Source: a virus
Length of the DNA: 39,851 nt
Strand: one strand, 5' to 3'
Virus record (IMG/VR): IMGVR_UViG_3300025940_000014
Span: 1 to 39,851 of that record
Numbering within the stretch: the stretch's first letter is position 1; each line of letters begins with the position of its first letter. The position numbers and the translations under genes were made by a program. Of the stretch, positions 16,188-23,815 are shown in pieces. A model generated the notes under the pieces. The model saw only the letters and a list, made by a program, of their open reading frames with translations, did no database searches and had not been told where the DNA came from.

Positions 16188-18377
16188 CTACTTGACGTAG
16201 CGCGGGCCCGACTTCACCTCGCAGCCGAGGGGAAAACCGGTCAGCCACTTAGGTGTGCGCTGCATCTCCCGATGAAGGATCGTAGACGCTTGCTTGGCTT
16301 TGTTCAAAGGCGCTTCCAAGATAATTTCATCATGCGTGTGGCCGACTATCCGCACGTCATCCGACACCTTTGCCAGTGCCTTTTCGACGCGCCCCAGGCA
16401 GTCCCGCAGCAGGGCTGCGCAGAGGGCCTGGGTGACATTCTCGGCCAACAGGCCGTGCCATATCCGCTCGCGGTGACCTGCCGTGGTGAGGGCCTTGGTG
16501 TAGGTCAGTGACGCGGGGTGCTCACGCTTGAATCCGGCTGCGGCACGCTCGTGATCTGTCGTCAACCACGGCGGCAGGGACAGCGCGAGTGCCACGTTGC
16601 CCGGCTGCTCACGGCCGGCCCCGAAAGCCCGGCCGAGCCGCCTCAGAACGTCGGCGGCGAGGAAGCGCTCACCTTCATAGCCGGTCTGGGGCGTAATCAG
16701 CACATAGTCGCTGAAGTACCGCAGGTACACGGTCGCCTCCACCCGCTGGTAGTACAGCCGGGTGCCGCCGGGCAGCGTGCAGCGCACGGTCATGCCGGTC
16801 GCGTTGCTGATGTTCACGGCTTCGTACTCGATGCCGCAGTGGTGTATTACAGCCCCAGGTAGCACCACCGCAGACGCAAAGGCCGTGAGCAGCCCCTGAC
16901 TGAACTGGGCCGCCCACTTGTTCGCGTTGCGCCAGCGGTCCACCACGAGGTCGGCCATGTCGTCGGTCATGGGGACGCCATAGTTGCGCGACATTGCCTT
17001 GAGGGCCCCTCGCGCACCGCCGAACTGGAGCGAAAGCTCCGACACCTTGCCGACCTGCCGCTCGCGGTCGTCCACTTTGTTGTAGGGCGTGCCGAAGATG
17101 TCCTGCGCGTTGCGCTTGTAGACATCGATGTTGTTGCGGTACAGGTCGAGCTTCCACTCGCAGCCGGCCAGCCATGGCATGCCACGGGCCTCGACGCTCG
17201 ACCAGTCGCCCCACACCAGCACCCGGCCGAGGGGTGCCTTCACGGCGGGCCGCAGGAGGGCCGCCAGGACGTGCATGACCTTGCCGGGCACCTTGTGCTC
17301 CATGACCTGCTGGATCGCCTTGGGGACGTCATCCAGGCCCTTCCTGGGCAGGTTGTGCATCTGGATGCCGACGCTGCTGTAGCGCTTCGTCTGCCCGGCC
17401 CCGGCCAGGAGGTAGCTGCCCTCGGCGCGGCCGTTGTCGACGGCGCGCGTTGCCATCTTGGCGAACTTCGAGACCGACGCCTTGTTGGCGTCATCCACCA
17501 GTTCAAGCAAGGCCACCGGGGTCGGATCGTCCAGGGTGTTGACGACGTCGCTGTTCAGGAAGTCGGCACGCGCGGCCTTGTCGGTGGTGATCTTGCCGTT
17601 GCGGGTGAAGTACGCATCGACCACCTCGGCAGGCAGGTGCTCGGCGATCCACTCCTTGACCCGGGTGTGCTGGGTGGCGCTGGTGATCACGCCGCCCGTC
17701 ATCTCGGACATCCACCCCGCCAGTTCTGCCCGCTCCTCGATCCCGTAGGCCGCCGCCGCCAGGGCCAGTTCGCGGTCGATGGGCAGGCCCGCATCGTTTA
17801 CACGCTCGTTGGTCTCGTACTCGGCCCGCTCCAGGGCGGTCATCGGAACGACCGCGAGCAGCGCCCCGATGGCGGCCTCGCTGCGCACATCGTCCATGCA
17901 GTAGTGCAGCAGTTCGATGTACTCGTTTTCGTCGGCCGCCCAGCCACCGTCGGGCATCGGCTGGCACCACTTCAGCATGACCGCCGCGCCCCGTCGCTTC
18001 GCGTACAGGCCGGGGGCCATGCCGAGGAAATTCAGCGCACCCTCCAGCTTGCCCGGCAGGCTGCGCAGGCGGGCATGGGCCGCCGTGCAGTGCCACCGCT
18101 CCAGGGGCACATCGATGCCGACGACGTGCTTGGTGATCAGCCGCTCGAACTGGGCGTTCCAGGCGTGGATCTCGGCCTCTTCCAGCGCCCGGCGCAGATC
18201 CGCCGGCATCGGCAGTCCGGCCGCCGCCGGCCATACCTGCACCGGCTCGCCGTCGATGCTGTAGGCGGCGCACAGCACGAGAGTGGACGGGTGCCTTGCG
18301 TAGACATAGGTGCCGGCCAGCTTGAGGTTACAGGTGCTCCGGGTCTCGTAGTCCAGATTCAGCTTCACGATGCCCAC
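16188..18377 (-). CDS. Family A DNA polymerase with 3'-5' exonuclease domain
   Basis: This is a 729-residue protein. Exonuclease motifs: LDYETRS (D9, E11), AWNAQFER (N74) and LHYCMDDVRS (Exo III). Polymerase motif A is WGDWSSVEAR (D391); motif B is RxxxKxxxLxxxF, with R440, K444, Leu448 and F452; motif C is GHTHDEIILE (HDE, 682-684). Leu448 aligns with E. coli Pol I Phe762, and F452 with Tyr766. It replicates the phage genome. The drawn start is a GTG; another GTG at 18368 forms a GTGA overlap with the upstream gene and gives the usual short LNLDYETRS start, so it is a credible alternative. Confidence 0.95.
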   Translation of the reverse strand: MGIVKLNLDYETRSTCNLKLAGTYVYARHPSTLVLCAAYSIDGEPVQVWPAAAGLPMPADLRRALEEAEIHAWNAQFERLITKHVVGIDVPLERWHCTAAHARLRSLPGKLEGALNFLGMAPGLYAKRRGAAVMLKWCQPMPDGGWAADENEYIELLHYCMDDVRSEAAIGALLAVVPMTALERAEYETNERVNDAGLPIDRELALAAAAYGIEERAELAGWMSEMTGGVITSATQHTRVKEWIAEHLPAEVVDAYFTRNGKITTDKAARADFLNSDVVNTLDDPTPVALLELVDDANKASVSKFAKMATRAVDNGRAEGSYLLAGAGQTKRYSSVGIQMHNLPRKGLDDVPKAIQQVMEHKVPGKVMHVLAALLRPAVKAPLGRVLVWGDWSSVEARGMPWLAGCEWKLDLYRNNIDVYKRNAQDIFGTPYNKVDDRERQVGKVSELSLQFGGARGALKAMSRNYGVPMTDDMADLVVDRWRNANKWAAQFSQGLLTAFASAVVLPGAVIHHCGIEYEAVNISNATGMTVRCTLPGGTRLYYQRVEATVYLRYFSDYVLITPQTGYEGERFLAADVLRRLGRAFGAGREQPGNVALALSLPPWLTTDHERAAAGFKREHPASLTYTKALTTAGHRERIWHGLLAENVTQALCAALLRDCLGRVEKALAKVSDDVRIVGHTHDEIILEAPLNKAKQASTILHREMQRTPKWLTGFPLGCEVKSGPRYVK

Positions 18378-18661
18378 GAGTCCAGCAGCGTGAAGCCCTT
18401 GTGCTGCGCAATGGACAGGATCGGAAGCGCGAAGCAGTGCTCGCAGGTGAAATGCACCAAGATGCCGTCGCGCCGCCTGCTCGGGTTGTCATCCAGATTC
18501 ACATCCATGGTCACGGGAGCACCAACATCGTGCGCGACCGCGACATGCACACCTTCGGTGGCGTCCTCGCCTCGACGGGTGAACACCTCGATGCGGGTCT
18601 GGTGCAGGTTCTCGTTGCCGCAGGCCGGGCACGCGAGAACGGTGTCGGGTTCGATCTTCAT
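18365..18661 (-). CDS. Small zinc-ribbon protein
   Basis: This is a 98-residue protein with GAGG eight bases upstream of ATG. Two CxxC knuckles (ACPACG near residue 11 and CEHC near residue 74) suggest a single bound zinc. It begins with IEPDTVLACPACG, close to the KPDTVLCPCCG start of the late zinc-ribbon gene at 31322, so the two may be distant paralogues. Function unknown; possibly nucleic acid or protein binding next to the polymerase. Confidence 0.65.
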   Translation of the reverse strand: MKIEPDTVLACPACGNENLHQTRIEVFTRRGEDATEGVHVAVAHDVGAPVTMDVNLDDNPSRRRDGILVHFTCEHCFALPILSIAQHKGFTLLDSWAS

Positions 18662-18690
18662 AAAGCCTCAATCTTCAATCACGCGTAACG

Positions 18691-18719
18691 AAAAGGGCCA
18701 GGGCGTGACCCCTGGCCCT
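18691..18719 (-). terminator. Rho-independent terminator after the putative SSB gene
   Basis: AGGGCCAGGG (18694-18703) and CCCTGGCCCT (18710-18719) form a perfect 10-bp stem with a six-base loop. On the minus strand it is followed by TTTT and then CGTTACG. It lies directly after the stop of the gene at 18724 and separates it from the zinc-ribbon/polymerase pair. Confidence 0.8.
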
Positions 18720-18723
18720 GGCA

Positions 18724-19425
18724 TCAAGCAGCCCGGCGCGCTGCCCTGGCGGGCTTGGTCGGCGGCGGCGGCGGCTTGACCGGCTTGCCCGGCTTGGCCG
18801 GCGGTGCCTTCGGCTTCTTGGCGTTCTCGATGGCCTTGTCGGCCGCAGCTTCGGCCGCTTCCGGCAGCTTCGAGACCCAGCCGACGATCTCGATCATGGG
18901 CACATAGATCCGACCATAGGTCTTGTTCTTGTGCTTGTACGAGTCGCTCGACAGGTTCGCGACCGCGATCATCTTGTCGGGGGCCTTCTGGTACTGCTTG
19001 GCGTAGGCTTCCGCCAGCGCTGCGATGGCGTTGGCCCCGCCGACGCTGGTGGTCGAATAGACCAGCTTCTGGCCGTCCACGATGCACGACATGCCGTGCA
19101 GGTTCGCCCAGCCCCGGCCGTTCTCGGGAACCTGCGCCGGCCTGGGCGGCAGCACCTCGAACATCGGTGCCAGGACTTCACCCAGCAGTTCGGACTGCAC
19201 CCCCTGGATGTCGGTGTCGGCCCAGCACTGCCAGCCATGGACGAAGCCCATCGGGTCGATGTAGACCGGGGTATCTTCCGATACCGGGATCTCGTCGGTG
19301 CCGAACGACCACGCGCCGGTCTTGTCCATCTTCAGGAAGCCGACGCGCGCGCTGGCCCCCTTTGCCATGTTCGCCACCGACGCGGCGAACTTGGTCGGAT
19401 CAAACTTCACCACTTCATTGCTCAT
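18724..19425 (-). CDS. Conserved phage replication-associated protein, putative ssDNA-binding
   Basis: This is a 233-residue protein with a strong AGGAG upstream. Residues 1-180 form a compact domain with VHGWQCW, EVLPPRP and KTYGRIYVPMIEIVGWV. Residues 190-233 are a long Lys/Pro/Ala-rich basic tail (PPAKPGKPVKPPPPPTK). A protein of this size beside a DUF2800 nuclease is usually an ssDNA-binding or annealing partner. I base the role on that context; no OB-fold signature is certain. It starts nine bases after the DUF2800 stop and ends at a strong terminator. Confidence 0.5.
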   Translation of the reverse strand: MSNEVVKFDPTKFAASVANMAKGASARVGFLKMDKTGAWSFGTDEIPVSEDTPVYIDPMGFVHGWQCWADTDIQGVQSELLGEVLAPMFEVLPPRPAQVPENGRGWANLHGMSCIVDGQKLVYSTTSVGGANAIAALAEAYAKQYQKAPDKMIAVANLSSDSYKHKNKTYGRIYVPMIEIVGWVSKLPEAAEAAADKAIENAKKPKAPPAKPGKPVKPPPPPTKPARAARRAA

Positions 19426-19434
19426 TCCAAACTC

Positions 19435-20637
19435 CTAGAACTTCTTCAGGTTGAGGTTTGCCACCAACCGCGCCATCGGCGAGGCATCGGGCGCGGTTAC
19501 CGCATGCGGGGCATTGCCACGCACGAGGTTGGTCCCCGAGGATACAGCAACGATCTGGTCGCGCAGTTCCTGCGGTAGGTTCGGGTGCTCATTCTCGGCC
19601 ATCGCGGGCGAGAGCAGCTTGTCTTGCCAGATCTTGATCCGGCGCTTGCGGGCGATCTCAAGCACCTTGGCCTCGTCGGCCCAGGACCGGGTCGCCCGCT
19701 TCGGCTTCAGGGTCCAGCCGGGGATGCCTGGGCGGCCCTGCTGGAGGGCCTGCGAGGCCACCTCGTGGCCCATCTCGCGCACGGCCTTGATGAAGCCCTC
19801 CATGCGGTCGGCGCGTTCGAGCCAGAACGCCAGGGTGTCGACCGACATCGTCGCCGGCAGCGGCCCGTCCACGGCCTCGACCACCTCGCCGCGCAGCTTC
19901 GGGCAGATCGGCTTGGCCTTGCAGAACCGGCAGTGGTCGCCAGGGATCAGCTTGCCCTTGCCGGACAAGGCGATGGCGATGGCCTTCTCAGAGGCTTTGC
20001 CGTGCTCCAGCACATGCTCGCGGGTGGTGTCCCAGGTCTTCACCGGGTGGTCCTCGTCGGGCGGCTGCACGATGGTCAGCCGGATCGTCTGCGGCAGGAA
20101 CTGGAACGGGTCCGGCTGATCGGCGCGGATGTCGGCGAATTCATCGAACCGCTTGCGGGTCGCCATGCTCGGCTGGCCCCACTCCATCTTCGCCATCTCC
20201 AGCAGGGCCATGTAGGCGTAGGTCAGAAGCTGGCCGTTCTCCTCGGGGTCCACGAGGATGCCAGCCCCGGTCTTCAGGTCCACGATTTCGAGGATGTGCT
20301 CGCCGGCCTCCTTGTAGATCAGCTTCAGGTCGGGCGTGCCGAACAGCCACGAGGAGTGCTTCAAGGTCGCCTCGATGGCGACGGCCTTCGTCTGCTTCAT
20401 CCGCTTGCGGGCGTAGTCGAGGTAGGGCTTGAGGAGGGCGGCGTCATCCGCCGTCGGCGCGCAGGGCTCGTCATGCGCAGCGCCCAGGTCGTTCGACGCG
20501 ACGGTGTGCAGCCGGGTGCCCTCGGCGGCGTACTCCGACTCGGGGGGCTCGGGAACCTGCAGCCCGAGGGCGAAGCTGCCGGTGCAGATCTTCCAGCGGT
20601 CGTGCGCGCTGGGCGGGAAGGGTGCGTGAAGCGACAT
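19435..20637 (-). CDS. DUF2800 / Cas4-RecB-like nuclease
   Basis: This is a 400-residue protein with AAGGA upstream of ATG. The PD-(D/E)xK elements are visible: ESEYAAEGTRLHTVA (active-site helix, residues 33-47), FGTPDLKLI, EIVDLKTGAG (Asp...Asp-x-Lys, about 115-124) and ENGQLLTYAY. A later CRFCKAKPICP cysteine cluster matches DUF2800 and Cas4-type exonucleases, which often bind an Fe-S cluster. In phages this family accompanies an ssDNA-binding protein and PolA, and probably resects DNA ends for recombination-dependent replication. It has its own promoter-like sequence upstream. Confidence 0.85.
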   Translation of the reverse strand: MSLHAPFPPSAHDRWKICTGSFALGLQVPEPPESEYAAEGTRLHTVASNDLGAAHDEPCAPTADDAALLKPYLDYARKRMKQTKAVAIEATLKHSSWLFGTPDLKLIYKEAGEHILEIVDLKTGAGILVDPEENGQLLTYAYMALLEMAKMEWGQPSMATRKRFDEFADIRADQPDPFQFLPQTIRLTIVQPPDEDHPVKTWDTTREHVLEHGKASEKAIAIALSGKGKLIPGDHCRFCKAKPICPKLRGEVVEAVDGPLPATMSVDTLAFWLERADRMEGFIKAVREMGHEVASQALQQGRPGIPGWTLKPKRATRSWADEAKVLEIARKRRIKIWQDKLLSPAMAENEHPNLPQELRDQIVAVSSGTNLVRGNAPHAVTAPDASPMARLVANLNLKKF

Positions 20638-20673
20638 GGTGTTCCTTGGTGGTGGTGTGGTAGACCCCGGGCC

Positions 20674-20704
20674 AGTATAGCCCGGGGTTTTAGTGTGATG
20701 TCAA
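20674..20704 (-). promoter_or_regulatory. Sigma70-like promoter for the nuclease/SSB genes
   Basis: On the minus strand a perfect TTGACA (20704-20699) and TATACT (20679-20674) are separated by 19 bases, 37 bases before the ATG of the DUF2800 gene. The spacer contains AAAACCCCGGGC. The -35 element overlaps the TGA of the SprT-like gene. It is the best match to the host-type consensus in the window. Confidence 0.65.
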
Positions 20705-21279
20705 TCCCCGTGACCGACGGCCTCGCTGCCGCAGCACGGGCACATCGTGACGTTGATGGCGTGCTTGGCCGACATGCGCCAGACCGCACCGCACTCGACG
20801 CATTCCAGCTTCAGCATCCGGGCGGTCTGCTTCTTGACCGGGGACATCGACTTGTCGAGCGTGCGGTGCGGGAACGGGCCGTGCTTCTTGGTGACCTTCT
20901 CGGCCCAGGCGGCCGACACCTCGACCTTCGGCACCATCTGGGTCGGCTTGCCCTCGCAGCCCATCTTCGCGGCGATGGCGACGAACGGGGCCTTGTGGCC
21001 GGACTTGCAGTTGTCGACGGCATGCGCCAACTCGTGGCAGAGGATGCCGAGCACGCGGACCGGGTCTTCGATCTTCGGCGACACGAACACCTCGTTGATG
21101 CCGGCCTTCGAGGCTTGCGTGGCCCAGCACTCGCCGATCCGCTTGTTGCTGTCGCCGCCGCCCGGCCAGGAGCAGGAGACCTTGACGGGCGGGACTTGGA
21201 CGGTCTTCTTGACCGACGCGCGGATGACGTCGACAGCACGTTCCAGCCATTGTTCGCGGGTGATGGGTTTGCGGTTCAT
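20701..21279 (-). CDS. SprT-like zinc metalloprotein with C-terminal zinc ribbon
   Basis: This is a 192-residue protein starting at the ATG with GGAG eight bases upstream. It contains the SprT-type active site HELAH (82-86) with a third ligand candidate in KSGH (His95). The C-terminus has paired knuckles, CVECG and CPCCG, forming a zinc ribbon. The cellular relative Spartan degrades DNA-protein crosslinks. Phage versions are common in replication operons, but their targets are unknown. A copy of CGTTTAAACG lies at 21291-21300, 12 bases upstream of the start. Confidence 0.85.
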   Translation of the reverse strand: MNRKPITREQWLERAVDVIRASVKKTVQVPPVKVSCSWPGGGDSNKRIGECWATQASKAGINEVFVSPKIEDPVRVLGILCHELAHAVDNCKSGHKAPFVAIAAKMGCEGKPTQMVPKVEVSAAWAEKVTKKHGPFPHRTLDKSMSPVKKQTARMLKLECVECGAVWRMSAKHAINVTMCPCCGSEAVGHGD

Positions 21280-21316
21280 TTCGGGCACTCCGTTTAAACG
21301 CTGATTGCGTACCGCT

Positions 21317-21360
21317 AGTGTAGCCCCAGGCTTCAATGGAGTGCAAGAGGAATTTGTCAC
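21317..21360 (-). promoter_or_regulatory. Promoter-like element for the SprT-like gene
   Basis: On the minus strand GTGACAAATT begins the element, TTGCAC follows, and after 17 bases comes CTACACT within GAAGCCTGGGGCTACACT. The GAAGCC...TACACT core recurs upstream of the genes starting at 24561 and 25403. The left edge overlaps the stop of the 70-residue gene. Confidence 0.5.
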
Positions 21361-21569
21361 GCTTGATCGGTCTCGTCCGAATTCTCCGTAACGAAACCCT
21401 GGGCTGCAGGGGCCCAGGCCATGCGCAGGGCGGCGGCTTCGATCACCCCCAGGGACTGCTTGTCCCAGGCCGGCGTGTGGCCGTCGCGCTTCCTGTCCTG
21501 GCTGTCCCGCTGGCCGTTGCCGCCGACGCGGTTGCGGTGCAGGGGAAGGTCGAGGATCTTCTTGGTCAC
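21357..21569 (-). CDS. Small hypothetical protein
   Basis: This is a 70-residue protein with a GTG start that overlaps the upstream TGA and has GGAGAA six bases before it. It is basic and polar at the N-terminus (LDLPLHRNRVGGNGQRDSQDRKRDG) and ends acidic (ENSDETDQA), with a helix around VIEAAALRMAWAP. I recognise no family. A hairpin (21398-21404 with 21412-21418) lies inside its 3' end. Confidence 0.55.
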   Translation of the reverse strand: MTKKILDLPLHRNRVGGNGQRDSQDRKRDGHTPAWDKQSLGVIEAAALRMAWAPAAQGFVTENSDETDQA

Positions 21570-21766
21570 GGTTCTTCTCCGTAGGTCTTCGGGTCGTTGA
21601 GGTTGTCGAACAGGGTCGAGATCGGCGGGTCGATGGTCGCCCGCTTCTCGCGCTCGGTCGGTGTCTGCTGGCGCGACAGATGCCGGTGCGGGCACTCGGC
21701 GACCGAGCACTCCCACCGCCAATTGTTGTGCAGCCTGGGGTCTTGCTTGCAGATGGTGCAGATCAC
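21566..21766 (-). CDS. Small putative zinc-binding protein
   Basis: This is a 66-residue protein with a GTG start in a GTGA overlap. ICTICKQ and ECSVAECPHRH supply two cysteine pairs and histidines suited to one zinc. The remainder is polar. Function unknown; it belongs to a run of five coupled early genes (21357-22585). Confidence 0.55.
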   Translation of the reverse strand: MICTICKQDPRLHNNWRWECSVAECPHRHLSRQQTPTEREKRATIDPPISTLFDNLNDPKTYGEEP

Positions 21767-21987
21767 TTCGCTCTCCTGGCGGCCTTCCTGGCCTTGCGCT
21801 CGGCCATCACGCGGGCCTTCACGGCCTGGAAGTACAGCGTGGCGATGTCGACGGTCTCGACCTGCCGGCGGCCCTTCGCCCGCAGTTCGATCACGCTGCC
21901 GGTGATCGTGACGACCACGGCACGCATGCCCTGGTCCCTCACCCAGGCGCTCGACAGCCGGGTGACCGGCTTGGTGCTCGGGGTCAT
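21763..21987 (-). CDS. Small basic hypothetical protein
   Basis: This is a 74-residue protein, ATG overlapping the upstream stop. The N-terminal half looks like a small beta-sheet (MRAVVVTITGSVIELRAKG). The C-terminal end is a strongly basic helix (KARVMAERKARKAARRAK) that could bind nucleic acid. No family recognised. Confidence 0.55.
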   Translation of the reverse strand: MTPSTKPVTRLSSAWVRDQGMRAVVVTITGSVIELRAKGRRQVETVDIATLYFQAVKARVMAERKARKAARRAK

Positions 21988-22316
21988 GCGAGCCTCCCGC
22001 CGTCGGGCCGCGCGAACGTCAACTCGCGGGCCTGCGACGTCTTGCGGTTCAGGGCCTGATAGGACCGGACGTACTCGGCCGTGGTCTGGGCGGTGAACTT
22101 CGGGAAGTAGCGGACCGTGCCCCAGTCGGGGTCGAGCAGGTTCTCCCGGCGGGTGGCCTGCTGGCGCTTGTAGTTGTTCATGGCTTTCCTCGGGTCAAGG
22201 AGCACCTTGGCGACGTGCTCGCGGTGCTTGGCTAGGTCCAGGGCTTCCTGGGCCTCCTGGCGGGCCCTGGTGCGGTTGTTGGCGCGCTCCAGGGCGGCCG
22301 GGAAAGGGTCGGTCAT
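21984..22316 (-). CDS. Hypothetical early protein
   Basis: This is a 110-residue protein, ATG overlapping the upstream TGA. It is helical and highly charged through residue 70 (RANNRTRARQEAQEALDLAKHREHVA in part), followed by an aromatic-containing segment (WGTVRYFPKFTAQTTAEYVRSYQ). No family recognised. Confidence 0.55.
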   Translation of the reverse strand: MTDPFPAALERANNRTRARQEAQEALDLAKHREHVAKVLLDPRKAMNNYKRQQATRRENLLDPDWGTVRYFPKFTAQTTAEYVRSYQALNRKTSQARELTFARPDGGRLA

Positions 22317-22585
22317 AGCTTGGTCCTCGGGTGGGTGTACGGGTAGCAGAGGATGGTCGCCAGGGTGGCGGCGTCGGTGTTCGCGCCGATGAAGTAGATC
22401 GTGACCTTGCGCATGCCCTTGCCGTCGAGATCCGACTTCCAGAGCCAGCCGTGGCCGCGCCTGCAGTCCTCGGCTGCGACGTAGGTGTACTGCCGGTCGG
22501 CGGTGGGGACCATGGAGGCCATGTCCGTATGGCTGGGGGCTCCAGCCATCAGGAAGGCCGCCAGGGTGGTGCTGGCGGCTCCCAT
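22313..22585 (-). CDS. Hypothetical early protein with hydrophobic N-terminus
   Basis: This is a 90-residue protein that starts at the ATG overlapping the TAA of the DUF6011 gene (TAATG). The first 20 residues (MGAASTTLAAFLMAGAPS) are weakly hydrophobic and could be a poor signal sequence. Two cysteines (about residues 41 and 79) and a GHGWLW segment follow. No family recognised. Confidence 0.5.
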   Translation of the reverse strand: MGAASTTLAAFLMAGAPSHTDMASMVPTADRQYTYVAAEDCRRGHGWLWKSDLDGKGMRKVTIYFIGANTDAATLATILCYPYTHPRTKL

Positions 22586-23310
22586 TACCAGCCCGCCTTG
22601 CCGATGCAGATCGGGCCGATGCCGCGCTCGATGCTGACCGGGTCGGTCAGGTCGCGCGAGCAGATCGAGCAACGGCCGCTGGCCTTGCCGTGGCGCACCG
22701 CAGCCGCTTCCGGGTCGGTCTCGATGGCGGCGAGGCGCGACAGCAGGGCGGGCTGGTCGACCATGCGGCCCGTGTTGTCCTGGCGGGAGAACAGCGTGAC
22801 CACGCCGCCGTCCACGATGCGGCCGACGACCTTCTCGACGCCTTCCAGCTTGATCCAGCACAGGCTGTCCTGATTCTTGCGGGCGATGGTGATGTCGCCG
22901 ATGGTCAGCTTGGACAGGCGCTGCATCAGGTCGAACAGCTTCGGCAGGGTCGTTGCCTTGCGCTCCTCGATCACCGGGGCCTTCGGCAGGTCGACCGGCG
23001 GGAGCACCGTCGCCTCGATCACGGCGCTGTACTGGCGCGGCAGGCTCCAGGCCACCAGCTTGTCGGCGAACTCGGCCTGCTTCTCGCTGGCGAACGAGCC
23101 GAAGCGCTCCAGCTTGGCGGCGATGTCGAGGCAGGTCTCCGACTTGCCGGCGGCGAACGAGTCGCGGCGGATCGCGAAGCGGGCGGCGGCCTGCTCCAGG
23201 GCCTTGATCTTCTGGGCGACCTCGGCGGTCAGGCGATTCGACGTCGGGTCGGTCTTGAGCACGGGCGTGGCGATGGACTTGGCGACGTTGAAGTTGGCGG
23301 GGTTGAACAT
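22585..23310 (-). CDS. DUF6011-domain early phage protein
   Basis: This is a 241-residue protein starting at MFNPANFN. The N-terminal two thirds are helical, and a middle beta-rich part follows (ITIARKNQDSLCWIKL). The C-terminus, GRCSICSRDLTDPVSIERGIGPICIGKAG in part, matches the DUF6011 treble-clef pattern (CxxC, then a conserved RGIGPxC) and probably binds zinc. Such proteins are frequent in phage early operons with no proven role. It is preceded by a promoter-like sequence at 23344-23373. Confidence 0.75.
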   Translation of the reverse strand: MFNPANFNVAKSIATPVLKTDPTSNRLTAEVAQKIKALEQAAARFAIRRDSFAAGKSETCLDIAAKLERFGSFASEKQAEFADKLVAWSLPRQYSAVIEATVLPPVDLPKAPVIEERKATTLPKLFDLMQRLSKLTIGDITIARKNQDSLCWIKLEGVEKVVGRIVDGGVVTLFSRQDNTGRMVDQPALLSRLAAIETDPEAAAVRHGKASGRCSICSRDLTDPVSIERGIGPICIGKAGW

Positions 23311-23343
23311 GTTGCTTCCAGGGTTGGTGAGGTGTAAGCCTGT

Positions 23344-23373
23344 ATTGTGAAGCCCGGGGTTACGGCACGTCAA
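23344..23373 (-). promoter_or_regulatory. Sigma70-like promoter for the DUF6011 gene cluster
   Basis: On the minus strand TTGACG (23373-23368) is followed after exactly 18 bases by CACAAT (23349-23344), 34 bases before the ATG at 23310. CCCCGGGCTTCAC fills the spacer end. The -35 element overlaps the stop of the small membrane protein gene. GTGACAAATTT just upstream is shared with the element at 21317-21360. Confidence 0.55.
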
Positions 23374-23528
23374 CCAAATTTGTCACGCAAATGGGGGATA
23401 CCCCAGATGATGAAGACGATCGTGCAGACGAGCCAGAACACAAGGTTCTGCACCGCCTCCTTGCTCGGGTCCACAAGGACCAGCCAGAGGATGGTGAACG
23501 CAGCGCTGGCCCAGAGGACGGTCCACAT
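23370..23528 (-). CDS. Small two-helix membrane protein
   Basis: This is a 52-residue open frame, starting at an ATG sharing one base with the TGA of the upstream gene (TGATG). Two hydrophobic segments are clear: WTVLWASAAFTILWLVLV (2-19) and VFWLVCTIVFIIWGIP (30-45), joined by a short charged turn DPSKEAVQN. It ends in RDKFG. Translational coupling and topology argue that it is real, and its early position suggests an inner-membrane role such as superinfection exclusion. It could also be a holin, but it lies far from the late lysis cluster. Confidence 0.6.
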   Translation of the reverse strand: MWTVLWASAAFTILWLVLVDPSKEAVQNLVFWLVCTIVFIIWGIPHLRDKFG

Positions 23529-23749
23529 CACCGGAACACCGCCGGCTGGGTGTCGCTCTCATGGTGCTCGGGCTGGTGCTGGAACCAGATGGTCTTGTTG
23601 TCGTCCTCGACCACGAAGCGGCGGTCGGCGAAGTACCGGCTGGCGTCGCGTATGACGTAGCGCAGCCGGGTGCCCTCGGGGTAGCGCCGGGCCGGGTGCT
23701 GGACGATGTCGCCATCGTCCTTGAGGAAGTGGATGGTGAAGACGGCCAT
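23528..23749 (-). CDS. Hypothetical early protein
   Basis: This is a 73-residue protein with AGGAA upstream of ATG. It is a compact mixed alpha/beta protein with alternating hydrophobic strands (AVFTIHFLKDDGDIV, RRFVVEDDNKTIWFQH). No family recognised. It heads a two-gene unit with the small membrane protein, after the terminator at 23785-23806. Confidence 0.55.
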   Translation of the reverse strand: MAVFTIHFLKDDGDIVQHPARRYPEGTRLRYVIRDASRYFADRRFVVEDDNKTIWFQHQPEHHESDTQPAVFR

Positions 23750-23784
23750 GGCGTGGGTTCCTGAAGAGTTACGGGTGACGAAAC

Positions 23785-23806
23785 GCCCCGGGCTGGAGCC
23801 CAGGGC
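23785..23806 (-). terminator. Terminator after the 104-residue early gene
   Basis: On the minus strand GCCCTGGGCT pairs with AGCCCGGGGC across a two-base loop, with one G-U pair that exists only in the minus transcript. The stem is followed by GTTTCGTCACCCGTAAC. The hairpin begins about ten bases after the stop of the gene at 23816. Confidence 0.65.
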
Positions 23807-23815
23807 TTGGGGTGG

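Noticed and set aside
21398-21418. Terminator within the end of the 70-residue early gene
   Set aside because: The hairpin lies inside an apparently coding frame and its U-tract is only three bases, so it is mentioned but not called as a terminator.
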